Translations under genes and position numbers: made by a program
From: Lientehia hominis
GTDB lineage: Bacteria; Bacillota; Clostridia; Lachnospirales; Lachnospiraceae
Reading direction: 5' to 3'
DNA length: 64,000 nt
NCBI RefSeq assembly: GCF_021044755.1
Contig: NZ_JAJNOR010000004.1
Coordinates: forward strand, 358,941 to 422,940
The notes under the pieces: generated by a model
What the model was told of the DNA's origin: nothing
The model's database searches: none
What the model saw: the letters and a program-made list of their open reading frames with translations, nothing else
In this document: positions 18,191 to 26,810 of the stretch, in pieces
Layout: each line of letters opens with the position of its first letter
How positions within the stretch are numbered: position 1 is the first letter of the stretch

Positions 18191-19126
18191 ATGAGCCAGG
18201 AGAAAAAAGGATTTTTCAGCCGCTTAGTTGCCGGCCTAAGTAAGACCAGGGATAATATCGTCGCGGGGATTGATTCCATCTTCAGCGGTTTTTCCGCCAT
18301 TGACGACGATTTTTATGAAGAGATCGAAGAGACCCTGATCATGGGCGACATTGGAATCCATACGACGGAATCTATCATCCACGATCTGAAGGCTCAGGTA
18401 AAGGAACGGAAGATCAAAGAGCCGTCCGAGTGTAAGGCGCTGTTGATCGATACCATCAAGAAGCAGATGGACCTGGGGGAGAATGCTTATGAATTTGAGA
18501 ACAGGAAATCGGTAGTGCTGGTAATCGGAGTCAACGGAGTGGGAAAGACTACTTCGGTGGGAAAGCTGGCCGGACAGCTGAAGGAAGAGAAAAAGAAGGT
18601 CTTGGTGGCAGCGGCCGATACGTTCCGTGCCGCGGCGATCGAGCAGCTGACGGAATGGGCCGTACGGGCAGGAGTGGATATCATCGCGCAGCAGGAAGGG
18701 TCCGATCCGGCGGCTGTGGTCTATGACGCGGTTTCGGCGGCTAAAGCCAGAAACGCGGACGTGCTGATATGTGATACCGCCGGCCGCCTTCACAATAAAA
18801 AGAACTTGATGGAGGAACTTCGGAAGATCCACAGGATCATAGATAAGGAATATCCGGAGGCGTATAAAGAGACGCTGGTGGTCCTGGACGGTACCACAGG
18901 GCAGAATGCCCTTGAGCAGGCAAGACAATTCCGGGAGGTGGCGGATATCACCGGCATCATTCTGACGAAGCTGGACGGTACCGCAAAAGGGGGAATCGCC
19001 GTAGCGATACAGGCAGAGCTCGGCATTCCGGTAAAATACATCGGCATCGGCGAACAGATGGACGATCTGCAGAAATTTGATCCCGATGAGTTTGTCAATG
19101 CTTTATTCCACATGGGACAGTTATGA
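18191..19126 (+). CDS. ftsY: Signal recognition particle receptor FtsY
   Basis: A 311-residue SRP GTPase that docks ribosome-SRP complexes at the membrane. The short N-terminal segment lacks the long acidic A domain of E. coli, as in most Gram-positives. GTPase motifs are present: GVNGVGKTTSVGKLA (G1), ADTFRAAAIEQL (G2 region), DTAGR (G3), TKLDGTAKGG (G4). It follows smc after 87 bases and has a possible promoter of its own. Confidence 0.97.
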   Translation: MSQEKKGFFSRLVAGLSKTRDNIVAGIDSIFSGFSAIDDDFYEEIEETLIMGDIGIHTTESIIHDLKAQVKERKIKEPSECKALLIDTIKKQMDLGENAYEFENRKSVVLVIGVNGVGKTTSVGKLAGQLKEEKKKVLVAAADTFRAAAIEQLTEWAVRAGVDIIAQQEGSDPAAVVYDAVSAAKARNADVLICDTAGRLHNKKNLMEELRKIHRIIDKEYPEAYKETLVVLDGTTGQNALEQARQFREVADITGIILTKLDGTAKGGIAVAIQAELGIPVKYIGIGEQMDDLQKFDPDEFVNALFHMGQL

Positions 19127-19157
19127 GAGACGATATACAAAGTGAGGGAAAGGGAAA

Positions 19158-20384
19158 ATGCTGACACTTGAGAAATTTGAAGAGGCGGCGGAGGCCGTCA
19201 GCAATGTAACACTGGAGACAAAGCTGGTATTTAGTGAGTATTTCAGCGCACAGACCGGAAACAAGGTGTATTTCAAGCCGGAAAATCTGCAGTATACAGG
19301 AGCCTATAAGGTACGGGGGGCTTATTACAAAATCAGCACGATGACAGAAGAGGAGCGGGCAAAGGGCCTGATCACTGCATCCGCCGGAAACCATGCTCAG
19401 GGAGTGGCTTATGCTGCTAAGAAGTTCGGAGCAAAAGCGGTCGTAGTGATGCCTACCACGACGCCTCTTATGAAGGTGAACAGGACTAAAAGCTATGGCG
19501 CTGAGGTCGTTCTTTATGGGGACGTATACGACGAGGCATGTGAATATGCCTATCAGCTGGCGGAGGAGAACGGATACACCTTTATCCATCCCTTCAATGA
19601 CCTCACCGTGGCGACTGGACAGGGAACTATTGCCATGGAGATCGTCAAGGAACTACCTACGGTGGATTATATCCTGGTGCCCATCGGCGGCGGCGGACTC
19701 TGTACTGGCGTTTCCACGCTTGCAAAACTTCTGAATCCCAGCATTAAGGTCATCGGTGTGGAACCGGCCGGGGCTAACTGCATGCAGGAATCCCTGCGTC
19801 AGGGGAAGGTGGTCACTCTGCCTAAAATAAATACCATTGCGGACGGCACCGCTGTGAAGACGCCGGGCGACCTTCTGCTGCCTTATATCCAGGAGAATGT
19901 GGATGATATCATAACCGTGGAGGATACGGAGCTTATCGTGGCGTTTTTGGATATGGTTGAGAATCACAAAATGGTGGCGGAAAATTCCGGGCTTTTAACA
20001 GTAGCTGCCCTTAAGCATTTGAATGTGAAAAATAAAAAAGTAGTGTCCATCATCAGTGGCGGAAATATGGATGTGATCACCATGTCTTCCATCGTACAGC
20101 ACGGACTGATCCAGAGGGACCGGATCTTTACAGTATCTGTACTGCTGCCGGATAAGCCAGGTGAGCTGGTGGATGTTTCCTCTGTGATCGCCGGAATGCA
20201 GGGAAATGTTATCAAGCTGGAGCATAATCAGTTTGTGAGCATCAACAGGAATGACGCCGTGGAGCTTCGGATCACGCTGGAGGCCTTTGGAACTGAGCAT
20301 AAGCATCAGATCGTAAATGCTCTGGAGGAAAAGGGATACCGCCCGAAGGTAGTTAAACAAAAGGGTATTTTCCAGGGCTCATGA
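19158..20384 (+). CDS. ilvA: Threonine ammonia-lyase with C-terminal ACT domain
   Basis: A 408-residue PLP enzyme that deaminates threonine to 2-oxobutyrate. The cofactor lysine lies in TGAYKVRGAYYK near residue 53; the phosphate-binding loop is IGGGGLCTG. Residues about 325-408 form an ACT domain (TVSVLLPDKPGELVDVSSVI), which places it in the medium-length class rather than the short catabolic type. Whether it feeds isoleucine synthesis or threonine catabolism cannot be told from here; no ilv genes adjoin. It starts 31 bases after ftsY. Confidence 0.92.
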   Translation: MLTLEKFEEAAEAVSNVTLETKLVFSEYFSAQTGNKVYFKPENLQYTGAYKVRGAYYKISTMTEEERAKGLITASAGNHAQGVAYAAKKFGAKAVVVMPTTTPLMKVNRTKSYGAEVVLYGDVYDEACEYAYQLAEENGYTFIHPFNDLTVATGQGTIAMEIVKELPTVDYILVPIGGGGLCTGVSTLAKLLNPSIKVIGVEPAGANCMQESLRQGKVVTLPKINTIADGTAVKTPGDLLLPYIQENVDDIITVEDTELIVAFLDMVENHKMVAENSGLLTVAALKHLNVKNKKVVSIISGGNMDVITMSSIVQHGLIQRDRIFTVSVLLPDKPGELVDVSSVIAGMQGNVIKLEHNQFVSINRNDAVELRITLEAFGTEHKHQIVNALEEKGYRPKVVKQKGIFQGS

Positions 20385-20451
20385 CAGAAAAATGCGCTTG
20401 AGCGGACGGATGCCGTAACGAATTGTTAATAAATATGAAATCCATTTATCG

Positions 20452-20480
20452 TTGACAAAGCTGCCGCTTCTGTGTATACT
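20452..20480 (+). promoter_or_regulatory. Promoter of the riboswitch-hflKC transcript
   Basis: TTGACA, 17-base spacer, TATACT, ending seven bases before the first paired base of the yybP-ykoY aptamer, so the transcript would begin at the aptamer. Confidence 0.85.
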
Positions 20481-20486
20481 ATTTCT

Positions 20487-20587
20487 CAATAAGAGGGAGT
20501 AGCTAACATCGAAGAGAAGATGTTCTATCCTGCGTCACGACGGTTAGGGACTAACCCGCAGATAGCTTAATAGCAAGACTTTTATTG
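20487..20587 (+). ncRNA. yybP-ykoY (Mn2+) riboswitch aptamer
   Basis: The two conserved strands of this class are present: GGGAGTAGC after the 5' side of P1 (20495-20503) and AGCAAGAC before its 3' side (20572-20579). P1 itself is nine base pairs (CAATAAGAG with CTTTTATTG, one G-U pair). Inner helices GGTTAG/CTAACC and CTGCG/CGCAG are visible. The class senses Mn2+ and usually switches on Mn exporters. Here the first downstream genes are hflK and hflC. The assignment is from eye; a covariance-model search (Rfam RF00080) would settle it. Confidence 0.8.
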
Positions 20588-20622
20588 CAGCCGGACGGCT
20601 GCGGTAAAGGTCTTTTTCTTTT
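20575..20622 (+). terminator. Riboswitch-controlled intrinsic terminator
   Basis: An 18-bp stem (20575-20592 with 20597-20614, several G-U pairs, GGAC loop) runs into TTTCTTTT. Its 5' arm contains the 3' side of aptamer helix P1, so P1 and terminator are mutually exclusive. Ligand-stabilised P1 should therefore permit read-through: a genetic on-switch. Confidence 0.85.
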
Positions 20623-20717
20623 ATATGACAGAAATATCCGGAGAAAGGCCTTGGAAGCTCCGCAGCGGGCTCCGGAAGTAACTCGGAGGTTGTCATCATA
20701 CATACAGGAGGTTAAGT

Positions 20718-21815
20718 ATGAAAAGCTTTTTTGAAACTTATTTTAACAAAGGACCGAAAGTAGTAGAGCCGGATTCTGACGGTCCGAAAAAATCGGGAAG
20801 AGGGAAAAAGGTCCTGAAGCATGGAAAATGGGTGTCGGCCATCCTGCTGGCCGCAGTGGTGGTAGTCCTGCTGGCTGTTAATTCTACTTATACCATCAAC
20901 GAACAGGAACAGGCGGTGGTCACAACTTTTGGAGTCGCCAAATCTGTAAAAGAATCCGGACTGCATTTTAAGGTTCCTTTCGTACAGCAGGTGAAGAAAG
21001 TGGACACTACTATTCAGGGGTTTTCCGTAGGATTTGACAGCGAGGGACAGTCGGTGACCGAAGAGGCGGTGATGATCACCTCCGACTTCAATTTTGTGGA
21101 TATAGATTTCTATGTGGAGTATCGTGTATCGGATCCGGTGAAAGCCGTGTTCGCTTCTGAAAAGCCGGTGGAGGTCCTTAGGAATCTGGCCCAGAGCTGT
21201 ATCAGGAGCGTGGTGAGTAATTACGATGTGGACAGCGTTCTGACGACAGGAAAAAATGAAATCCAGTCCAAAATAAAAGAATTGCTGCTGGAGCAGCTGG
21301 AACAGAAGGATATCGGCCTTCAGCTGGTGAACATCACCATACAGGATTCCGAACCCCCTACACTTGAGGTTTTGGAAGCGTTTAAAGATGTGGAGACCGC
21401 AAAACAGGGGAAGGAAACTTCCATTAACAATGCGAATAAGTACCGGAATGAAAAGCTTCCCAAGGCAGAAGCGGATGTGGATCAGATTCTGCAGGAAGCC
21501 GAATCCACCAAGACAAAACGTATCAATGAAGCTCACGCGGATGTATCGATGTTCAACGCCCGGTATGAGGAATATGTAAAGAATCCGCTGGTCACGAAAC
21601 AGAGGATGTTTTATGAAACAATGGAAGCGGTGCTTCCCAACCTGAAAGTCATCATCGACGGGACCGACAGCACCAGCACTATGCTGATGGATCAGCTGTC
21701 CGGCGGAACGACGGGGAATCAAGCAGCTGCGGCAGGAAGCGCGGCGGGGAACGGCACAGGCTCTTCCGGGACTGACGCGGGTACCTCAGGCACAGACGCC
21801 GGCACGGCGGATTGA
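20718..21815 (+). CDS. hflK: HflK-like SPFH/prohibitin membrane protein
   Basis: A 365-residue band-7 protein. One membrane segment (about residues 37-57, WVSAILLAAVVVVLLAV) is followed by the SPFH domain (YTINEQEQAVVTTFGVAKSV, ESGLHFKVPFVQQV). A helical region rich in E, A and K follows (about 230-300), then a low-complexity tail of G, T, S, A and D repeats (about 330-365). HflK and HflC form a cage that modulates the FtsH protease in proteobacteria. ATG 20718 follows AGGAGG. Expression should depend on the Mn2+ riboswitch upstream; 95 bases of leader follow the terminator. Confidence 0.88.
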   Translation: MKSFFETYFNKGPKVVEPDSDGPKKSGRGKKVLKHGKWVSAILLAAVVVVLLAVNSTYTINEQEQAVVTTFGVAKSVKESGLHFKVPFVQQVKKVDTTIQGFSVGFDSEGQSVTEEAVMITSDFNFVDIDFYVEYRVSDPVKAVFASEKPVEVLRNLAQSCIRSVVSNYDVDSVLTTGKNEIQSKIKELLLEQLEQKDIGLQLVNITIQDSEPPTLEVLEAFKDVETAKQGKETSINNANKYRNEKLPKAEADVDQILQEAESTKTKRINEAHADVSMFNARYEEYVKNPLVTKQRMFYETMEAVLPNLKVIIDGTDSTSTMLMDQLSGGTTGNQAAAAGSAAGNGTGSSGTDAGTSGTDAGTAD

Positions 21816-21843
21816 TCAGGAAAGGATTAGGAGGACATAAATC

Positions 21844-22710
21844 ATGAAGAAAAAGATAATAGCGGTTGTTCTCGGGATTTTAGCGGTTGTTCTTTTGGCG
21901 TTGTCCATTGTGATAACGAAAGAGAATGAATACAGTCTGATACGCCGTTTTGGAAAAGTGGACAGAATCATAGCGGATGCCGGGATAACATTCAAGATTC
22001 CCTTTTTGGAATCCGCGGATAAGATTCCTAATCAGCTGCTTCTGTATGATCTGCCGGAATCGGATGTGATCACCATGGATAAAAAGACCATGATCGCAGA
22101 CAGCTATGTTCTTTGGAGAGTGACAGACCCTCTGAAGTTTGCAAAGACATTGAATTCGTCTCAGACCAGCGCGGAGCAGAGGATTGACGCGGCGGTATAT
22201 AATTCCACTAAGAATGTCATCAGTAATATGACGCAGAACGACGTGATCGCAGCCAGGGACGGTGAGCTTCAGGAGGCGATCCAGGCGGGAATGGGAGAGT
22301 CTATGGACTCCTATGGAATAGAGCTTCAGACCATCGAGCTAAAGCAGTTGGATCTTCCGGAGGACAATAAAGAGGCAGTTTATGAAAGGATGATCTCTGA
22401 ACGGGGAAAGATCGCGGCGACTTATCAGGCAGAAGGCGATTCAGAAGCGCAGAAAATCCGGAATACCACGGATAAAGAAGTGGAGATCATGCTGTCAGAT
22501 GCAAAAGCACAGGCGGCAGGAATCATCGCAGAAGGAGAATCCGAGTACATGAAGATACTGGCAGACGCTTATTCCGATGAGAACAAAGCGGATTTTTATG
22601 CCTACGTACGTTCTCTGGATGCGGCAAAGGCCTCATTGACCGGAGGGAATAATACGCTGATACTTCCCAAGGATTCTCCTATAGCAGAAATATTCATGAA
22701 TCAGGGTTAA
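21844..22710 (+). CDS. hflC: HflC-like SPFH/prohibitin membrane protein
   Basis: A 288-residue partner of the preceding gene. An N-terminal membrane segment (IIAVVLGILAVVLLALSIV) is followed by an SPFH domain (ENEYSLIRRFGKVDRII, GITFKIPFLESADK) and a helical region with the family's AEGDSEAQKIRNTTDKE and EGESEYMKILADAY stretches. It begins 28 bases after hflK after AGGAGG and ends two bases from the stop of convergent rqcH, with no terminator between them. Confidence 0.9.
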   Translation: MKKKIIAVVLGILAVVLLALSIVITKENEYSLIRRFGKVDRIIADAGITFKIPFLESADKIPNQLLLYDLPESDVITMDKKTMIADSYVLWRVTDPLKFAKTLNSSQTSAEQRIDAAVYNSTKNVISNMTQNDVIAARDGELQEAIQAGMGESMDSYGIELQTIELKQLDLPEDNKEAVYERMISERGKIAATYQAEGDSEAQKIRNTTDKEVEIMLSDAKAQAAGIIAEGESEYMKILADAYSDENKADFYAYVRSLDAAKASLTGGNNTLILPKDSPIAEIFMNQG

Positions 22711-22712
22711 GA

Positions 22713-24461
22713 TTATTTGACTTCCGTAAGACCTGAGATGTCAGGATCGGCTATCATGGAGTAATTGGTGTGGTAAATGACAAAACCAGGCTTTGCGCCG
22801 CTTACTTTTTTTACCTGCTTTTTTTCCACGTAGTCGATTTCCACCTTGTCATTCTCGCGGCCTTTGGAATAATATGCGGCCAGGCGGGCGGCTTCCTCAT
22901 ACAGACGGTCGGGAAGCTCCTCCCTGGCCTTTCCCTCGGCCTTGACGATAACGTGGGAGCCAGGTATGCCTTTGGCATGAAACCACCAATCATTCCCAGA
23001 CGCGAAGTGAAAGGTCAGGTCCTCGTTCTGTAGGTTGTTTTTTCCGACATAAATATGATAGCCGTCTGAAGAGAGATAATGAAACGGGATACTGGTGATT
23101 TTTGTTTTTTTATCCTTCGGGCCCCGTTTGCGGATATATCCGGATTCCCGGAGCTCTTCCTTGATCTGTGTGAGATCTTCCTCTGTCCTGGCAATATCCA
23201 GTGCAGAGGAGACGGAATCCAGATAATCGATTTCTTCTTTTGTCTCCTTTGTGAGTTCAGTAAGAGCTTCAAAGGTGCGTTTCAGTTTTCCGTATTTGTC
23301 AAAATAATGTTTGGCATTTTCCTGAGGAGTCATGGTATCATCCAAAGGGATTTTGACTGTCTCGCCGGAATAATAATTCAAGGCCTTCAGGGCTTTTGCG
23401 CCGGATTCCAGTTCATAGCCGTAAGTATTGATGAGTTCGCCGTAAACACGGAATTTGTCCCGCTTTTCTGTGTCTTTCAGCTGGCGGAGCTGCAGATCGT
23501 ATTTTTTCCGGTTCCGCTCCAGGGCTGTCTGGACGATCCGGCGCAGGTCCGCAGACTTTTGCCGGATACGGGTCACTATTTCGCGGGAAGCGTAATAAGA
23601 TTCCAGGACCTCACTGATGGAATCAAAGGTTTTCTGGTCATAAGCCGCCAGATGCGTGAGCGGCAGGGCTGAAAATTCCACAGGGAGCCTGCCTTCATAT
23701 GCGATACAGGGGGTGAAGCGCCCGCATTTCACATCCTCCATGAAGGATTGGAAAATCCCGAACAGATGAGTCAGCTCCAGATCAGATAAAGTATTGATGG
23801 GCCGGGAGCTGTCCAGAGAAGCGGCGCAGCAGATCTCCTCCGCCATTACTGGACTCAGTCCGGTATATCCGGTGTAAAGAGCTTTTGAGAGCGCCATGGG
23901 TTTGGCGGCGGCGCCGGAGATAAAGCCCTCCATGGAAAGCGACAGGGGATTTTCTTTTTTCATGGTGTCGGGGATAAAATAAGGCCGGCCAGGGAGTACC
24001 TCCCGGACGGAACTTACGGAAAGCGGAATATGCTTTATGCTGTCAATGATGGTATCATTGCTGTCGCAGAAGATAAGATTACTGTGTTTTCCCATGAATT
24101 CTGCAACCAGCTTTTTCCGGCACAAGTCTCCCATTTCATCCAGATGTTCGATTTCCAGCACCAGGATCCGCTCTAGTCCGGGCTGTGTCACGGAGATGAT
24201 GCGTCCCCCTCCGATATGCTTGCGGAGAAGCATGCAGAAATTGGGGGCCGTCATGGGATTCTGCTTGCTCTGCCCGGTGAAATAGACGAGGGGAAGGCTG
24301 GCTCCCGCCGATAGGAAGAGCTTCCAGGTGTCTTTTTGGTTCTTTATGGTGAGCATCAGGGCGTCTGCTTCTGGCTGGGCGATCTTTGCAATCCGTCCTC
24401 CCGTGATGCGTTCCTTCATTTCTTTTGCCATACAGGCGATTACGATTCCGTCCAGTGCCAT
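22713..24461 (-). CDS. rqcH: Ribosome quality-control factor RqcH (NFACT family)
   Basis: A 582-residue NEMF/Rqc2 homologue that recruits tRNA-Ala to stalled 50S subunits and adds C-terminal alanine tails. Order: NFACT-N (1-180, with DGIVIACMAKEM and FMGKHSN), helix-hairpin-helix and coiled coil (about 190-440), NFACT-R (about 445-560, PFHYLSSDGYHIYVGKNN and DWWFHAKGIPGSHV). ATG 24461 is preferred because AGGAGG lies ten bases away; ATG 24470 is too close. Residues 97-98 are Glu-Arg, where Bacillus RqcH has the functionally important Asp-Arg. Confidence 0.93.
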   Translation of the reverse strand: MALDGIVIACMAKEMKERITGGRIAKIAQPEADALMLTIKNQKDTWKLFLSAGASLPLVYFTGQSKQNPMTAPNFCMLLRKHIGGGRIISVTQPGLERILVLEIEHLDEMGDLCRKKLVAEFMGKHSNLIFCDSNDTIIDSIKHIPLSVSSVREVLPGRPYFIPDTMKKENPLSLSMEGFISGAAAKPMALSKALYTGYTGLSPVMAEEICCAASLDSSRPINTLSDLELTHLFGIFQSFMEDVKCGRFTPCIAYEGRLPVEFSALPLTHLAAYDQKTFDSISEVLESYYASREIVTRIRQKSADLRRIVQTALERNRKKYDLQLRQLKDTEKRDKFRVYGELINTYGYELESGAKALKALNYYSGETVKIPLDDTMTPQENAKHYFDKYGKLKRTFEALTELTKETKEEIDYLDSVSSALDIARTEEDLTQIKEELRESGYIRKRGPKDKKTKITSIPFHYLSSDGYHIYVGKNNLQNEDLTFHFASGNDWWFHAKGIPGSHVIVKAEGKAREELPDRLYEEAARLAAYYSKGRENDKVEIDYVEKKQVKKVSGAKPGFVIYHTNYSMIADPDISGLTEVK

Positions 24462-24547
24462 ATGAATCATACCTCCTCATAATGATACCCCTTATTTTAG
24501 CACAAGTAGAGACGGGGGACCAGAGGAAATTTCCTGAGGCCATTTCA

Positions 24548-24576
24548 TTGACTTGTATCAGGGAATGAATTATAAT
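24548..24576 (+). promoter_or_regulatory. Sigma-A promoter of the yicC-remA-gmk-rpoZ operon
   Basis: TTGACT, 17-base spacer, TATAAT; about 80 bases upstream of yicC. Confidence 0.82.
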
Positions 24577-24656
24577 AAACTAGATTATGTGTAAATGCAG
24601 GACATCAAATAATCGGAGCAGGAGACGGCCCCGGTAATTGGAAGGACAAAGAGACA

Positions 24657-25535
24657 ATGGTAAAGAGCATGACAGGCTTCGGCAGATACGAGGCGTCCAA
24701 TGAAGATTATAAGATTTCGGTGGAGATGAAATCGGTCAATCACCGTTATCTGGATTTGGGCATTAAGATGCCGAAGAAATTCGGAGCCTTTGAGGCGGAT
24801 ATCAGGAGCCTTTTGAAAAGCGGCATCCAAAGGGGCAAGGTGGATATCTATGTCTCTTGTGAGACATTCTCGGATAAGGCTGTGAGACTCAATTACAATG
24901 AGGCGCTGGCCAGAGAATACATGGATATATTTTCCAAGATGAGCGGTCAGTTTTCCATTGAGAATGATGTGAAGGTATCCTCTCTTTCCCGTTTCCCGGA
25001 GGTCATCACCGCGGAACAGTCGGAAGAGGATGAAGAGGAACTTTGGCTGCTTTTAAAGGAAGCGCTTTTAGGGGCTCTGGAAAAGTTTGTGGAGCAGCGG
25101 ACGAAGGAAGGCGGACATCTGAAGGAAGATCTCTGCGAGAAGCTGGATACCATGGCCGGATGGGTCGGAGAGATTGAAAAGCGTTCTCCTCAGATCATCC
25201 AGGAATACAGGAAAAAGGTAGAAGACAAAGTAAAAGAGCTTCTTGAGGGCAGCGGCATCGACGAGAACCGGATCGCTGCGGAGGTCACATTGTTTGCGGA
25301 TAAGATCTGCGTGGATGAAGAGACGGTACGTCTTATGAGCCATATTAAGACCATGAAGGATTCTCTCATGAAGGGCGGGGCCGTAGGAAGGAAGCTGGAT
25401 TTCATTGCCCAGGAGATGAACCGGGAAGCGAATACTATTCTTTCCAAAGCAAATGATATGGAGATTTCCGGGACGGCCATAGATTTAAAGACAGAGATAG
25501 AAAAAGTAAGGGAACAAATACAAAATATTGAGTAG
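24657..25535 (+). CDS. yicC: YicC-family endoribonuclease
   Basis: A 292-residue YicC/YloC protein. The opening MVKSMTGFGRYEA and the C-terminal block KLDFIAQEMNREANTILSKAND are family signatures. YicC is an endoribonuclease acting on mRNA and small RNA in E. coli. It heads the conserved yicC-remA-gmk-rpoZ cluster; remA begins two bases after its stop. Confidence 0.93.
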   Translation: MVKSMTGFGRYEASNEDYKISVEMKSVNHRYLDLGIKMPKKFGAFEADIRSLLKSGIQRGKVDIYVSCETFSDKAVRLNYNEALAREYMDIFSKMSGQFSIENDVKVSSLSRFPEVITAEQSEEDEEELWLLLKEALLGALEKFVEQRTKEGGHLKEDLCEKLDTMAGWVGEIEKRSPQIIQEYRKKVEDKVKELLEGSGIDENRIAAEVTLFADKICVDEETVRLMSHIKTMKDSLMKGGAVGRKLDFIAQEMNREANTILSKANDMEISGTAIDLKTEIEKVREQIQNIE

Positions 25536-25537
25536 AT

Positions 25538-25831
25538 ATGGTGGTTACAGTGGGAAAGCTGATTAATATCGGATACGGCAATGTGGTTCATACAGAGAAG
25601 GTGCTGGCCGTGGTCAGCCCGGATTCCGCACCGGGGAAGCGTCTGATCCAGGCCGCCAGAGATGAAGGGCGGAGCATCGACGCCACACAGGGACGAAAGA
25701 CGAAAGGTCTTATTGTGATGGACAATGGATATGTAGTGCTGTCGGCGCTGCTGCCGGAGACGATTGCCGGCAGGTTCAACGAATCCGGGATTCCGGACAG
25801 AATTTCAGATAAGGAGGGAGACTGTGAGTAA
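25538..25831 (+). CDS. remA: RemA-like (DUF370) DNA-binding regulator
   Basis: A 97-residue DUF370 protein: KLINIGYGNVV, VVSPDSAPGKRLIQAARDEG, DATQGRKTKGLIVMDNG and VVLSALLPETIAGRF match RemA, the Bacillus biofilm-matrix activator that wraps DNA as an oligomer. The C-terminal 15 residues extend beyond the usual length and overlap the gmk start by eight bases, suggesting coupled translation. Its regulon here is unknown. Confidence 0.9.
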   Translation: MVVTVGKLINIGYGNVVHTEKVLAVVSPDSAPGKRLIQAARDEGRSIDATQGRKTKGLIVMDNGYVVLSALLPETIAGRFNESGIPDRISDKEGDCE

Positions 25832-26459
25832 AGAAGGGCTTATTCTCGTGGTTTCCGGCTTTTCAGGTGTCGGAAAGGGCACTGTAGTGAAGCATCTTTT
25901 AGAGAAATATGATAATTACGCGCTGTCTGTCTCGGCCACGACCAGGGCGCCCCGGGAGGGTGAGACAAATGGAAAAGAATATTTTTTCATGAATGAGGAC
26001 GAATTTTCTGCAATGGCGGACAGCGGACAGCTGATCGAATACGCAGGATATGTAGGCCATCATTACGGCACTCCCAGGGAGTATGTAAAAAGACGTCTGG
26101 AGGCAGGTGTGGATATCATTCTGGAAATAGAGATCCAGGGAGCTCTGAATGTCAAACGTCAGTATCCCGATGCCGTGCTGGTGTTTGTGATACCGCCTGA
26201 TGCGGCTACGCTTAAAAGACGTTTGGTCGGGCGGGGAACGGAGACGCTTCCGGTGATTGAAGAACGCCTGAAACGCGCGGTGGAAGAATCCGAGGGGATG
26301 GAGCAGTACGATTATCTGCTCGTCAATGATGATTTGGAAACTTGTGTGGAGGAGCTTCATCAGATTATGCGCTGTGAGCATCGGAAGGCCGGACTTAACC
26401 AGGAACTCATCGATTGTATCAGGGACGACCTGAAAAGATTTGTGAAAGGAGAAAGATAA
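25824..26459 (+). CDS. gmk: Guanylate kinase
   Basis: A 211-residue kinase converting GMP to GDP. GTG 25824 (SKEGLILVVSGFSGVGKGT) is chosen as start because it places the Walker A loop correctly and follows AAGGAGGG; an ATG 60 bases upstream lies inside remA. SATTRAPREGETNGKEYFF is the GMP-binding signature. The gene abuts rpoZ, whose ATG follows the stop directly. Confidence 0.95.
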   Translation: MSKEGLILVVSGFSGVGKGTVVKHLLEKYDNYALSVSATTRAPREGETNGKEYFFMNEDEFSAMADSGQLIEYAGYVGHHYGTPREYVKRRLEAGVDIILEIEIQGALNVKRQYPDAVLVFVIPPDAATLKRRLVGRGTETLPVIEERLKRAVEESEGMEQYDYLLVNDDLETCVEELHQIMRCEHRKAGLNQELIDCIRDDLKRFVKGER

Positions 26460-26717
26460 ATGTTACATCCGTCATATTCAGATTTGATAAATGTAGTGAA
26501 CAGTGAGGTGGAGCCGGGTGAGCATCCGATCATCCAAAGCCGTTATTCCATTGTGATCGCCACGGCAAAAAGGGCGAGACAGCTGATCGCAGGAGAAGAG
26601 CCCCTTGTGGAGACCACCTCCCATAAGCCGCTGTCTATTGCGGTCGAGGAGCTGCACCAGACCAAGGTAAAGATCGTCGGTGAAGACGATATCCCGGAGG
26701 ATGAGATTGAGGAATGA
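26460..26717 (+). CDS. rpoZ: RNA polymerase omega subunit
   Basis: An 85-residue omega subunit: RYSIVIATAKRARQLIAG is the conserved helix, and LSIAVEEL the following element. It is fused by position to gmk as in most Firmicutes. A GC-rich hairpin (GCAGGCA/TGCCTGC) between about 26723 and 26745 follows and may act as a weak terminator before rimO. Confidence 0.93.
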   Translation: MLHPSYSDLINVVNSEVEPGEHPIIQSRYSIVIATAKRARQLIAGEEPLVETTSHKPLSIAVEELHQTKVKIVGEDDIPEDEIEE

Positions 26718-26810
26718 CAGACGCAGGCAGGCAGTCCGTGCCTGCTTGATTTGCTTTCCCAATCGGGGATATGTTTAGGGGAGGAAACGAAGAAAAGGAA
26801 TGAAGTCAAT

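Noticed and set aside
20625..20681. 18-codon leader peptide between the riboswitch terminator and hflK
   Set aside because: No ribosome-binding site before its ATG and no biased composition suggesting attenuation.
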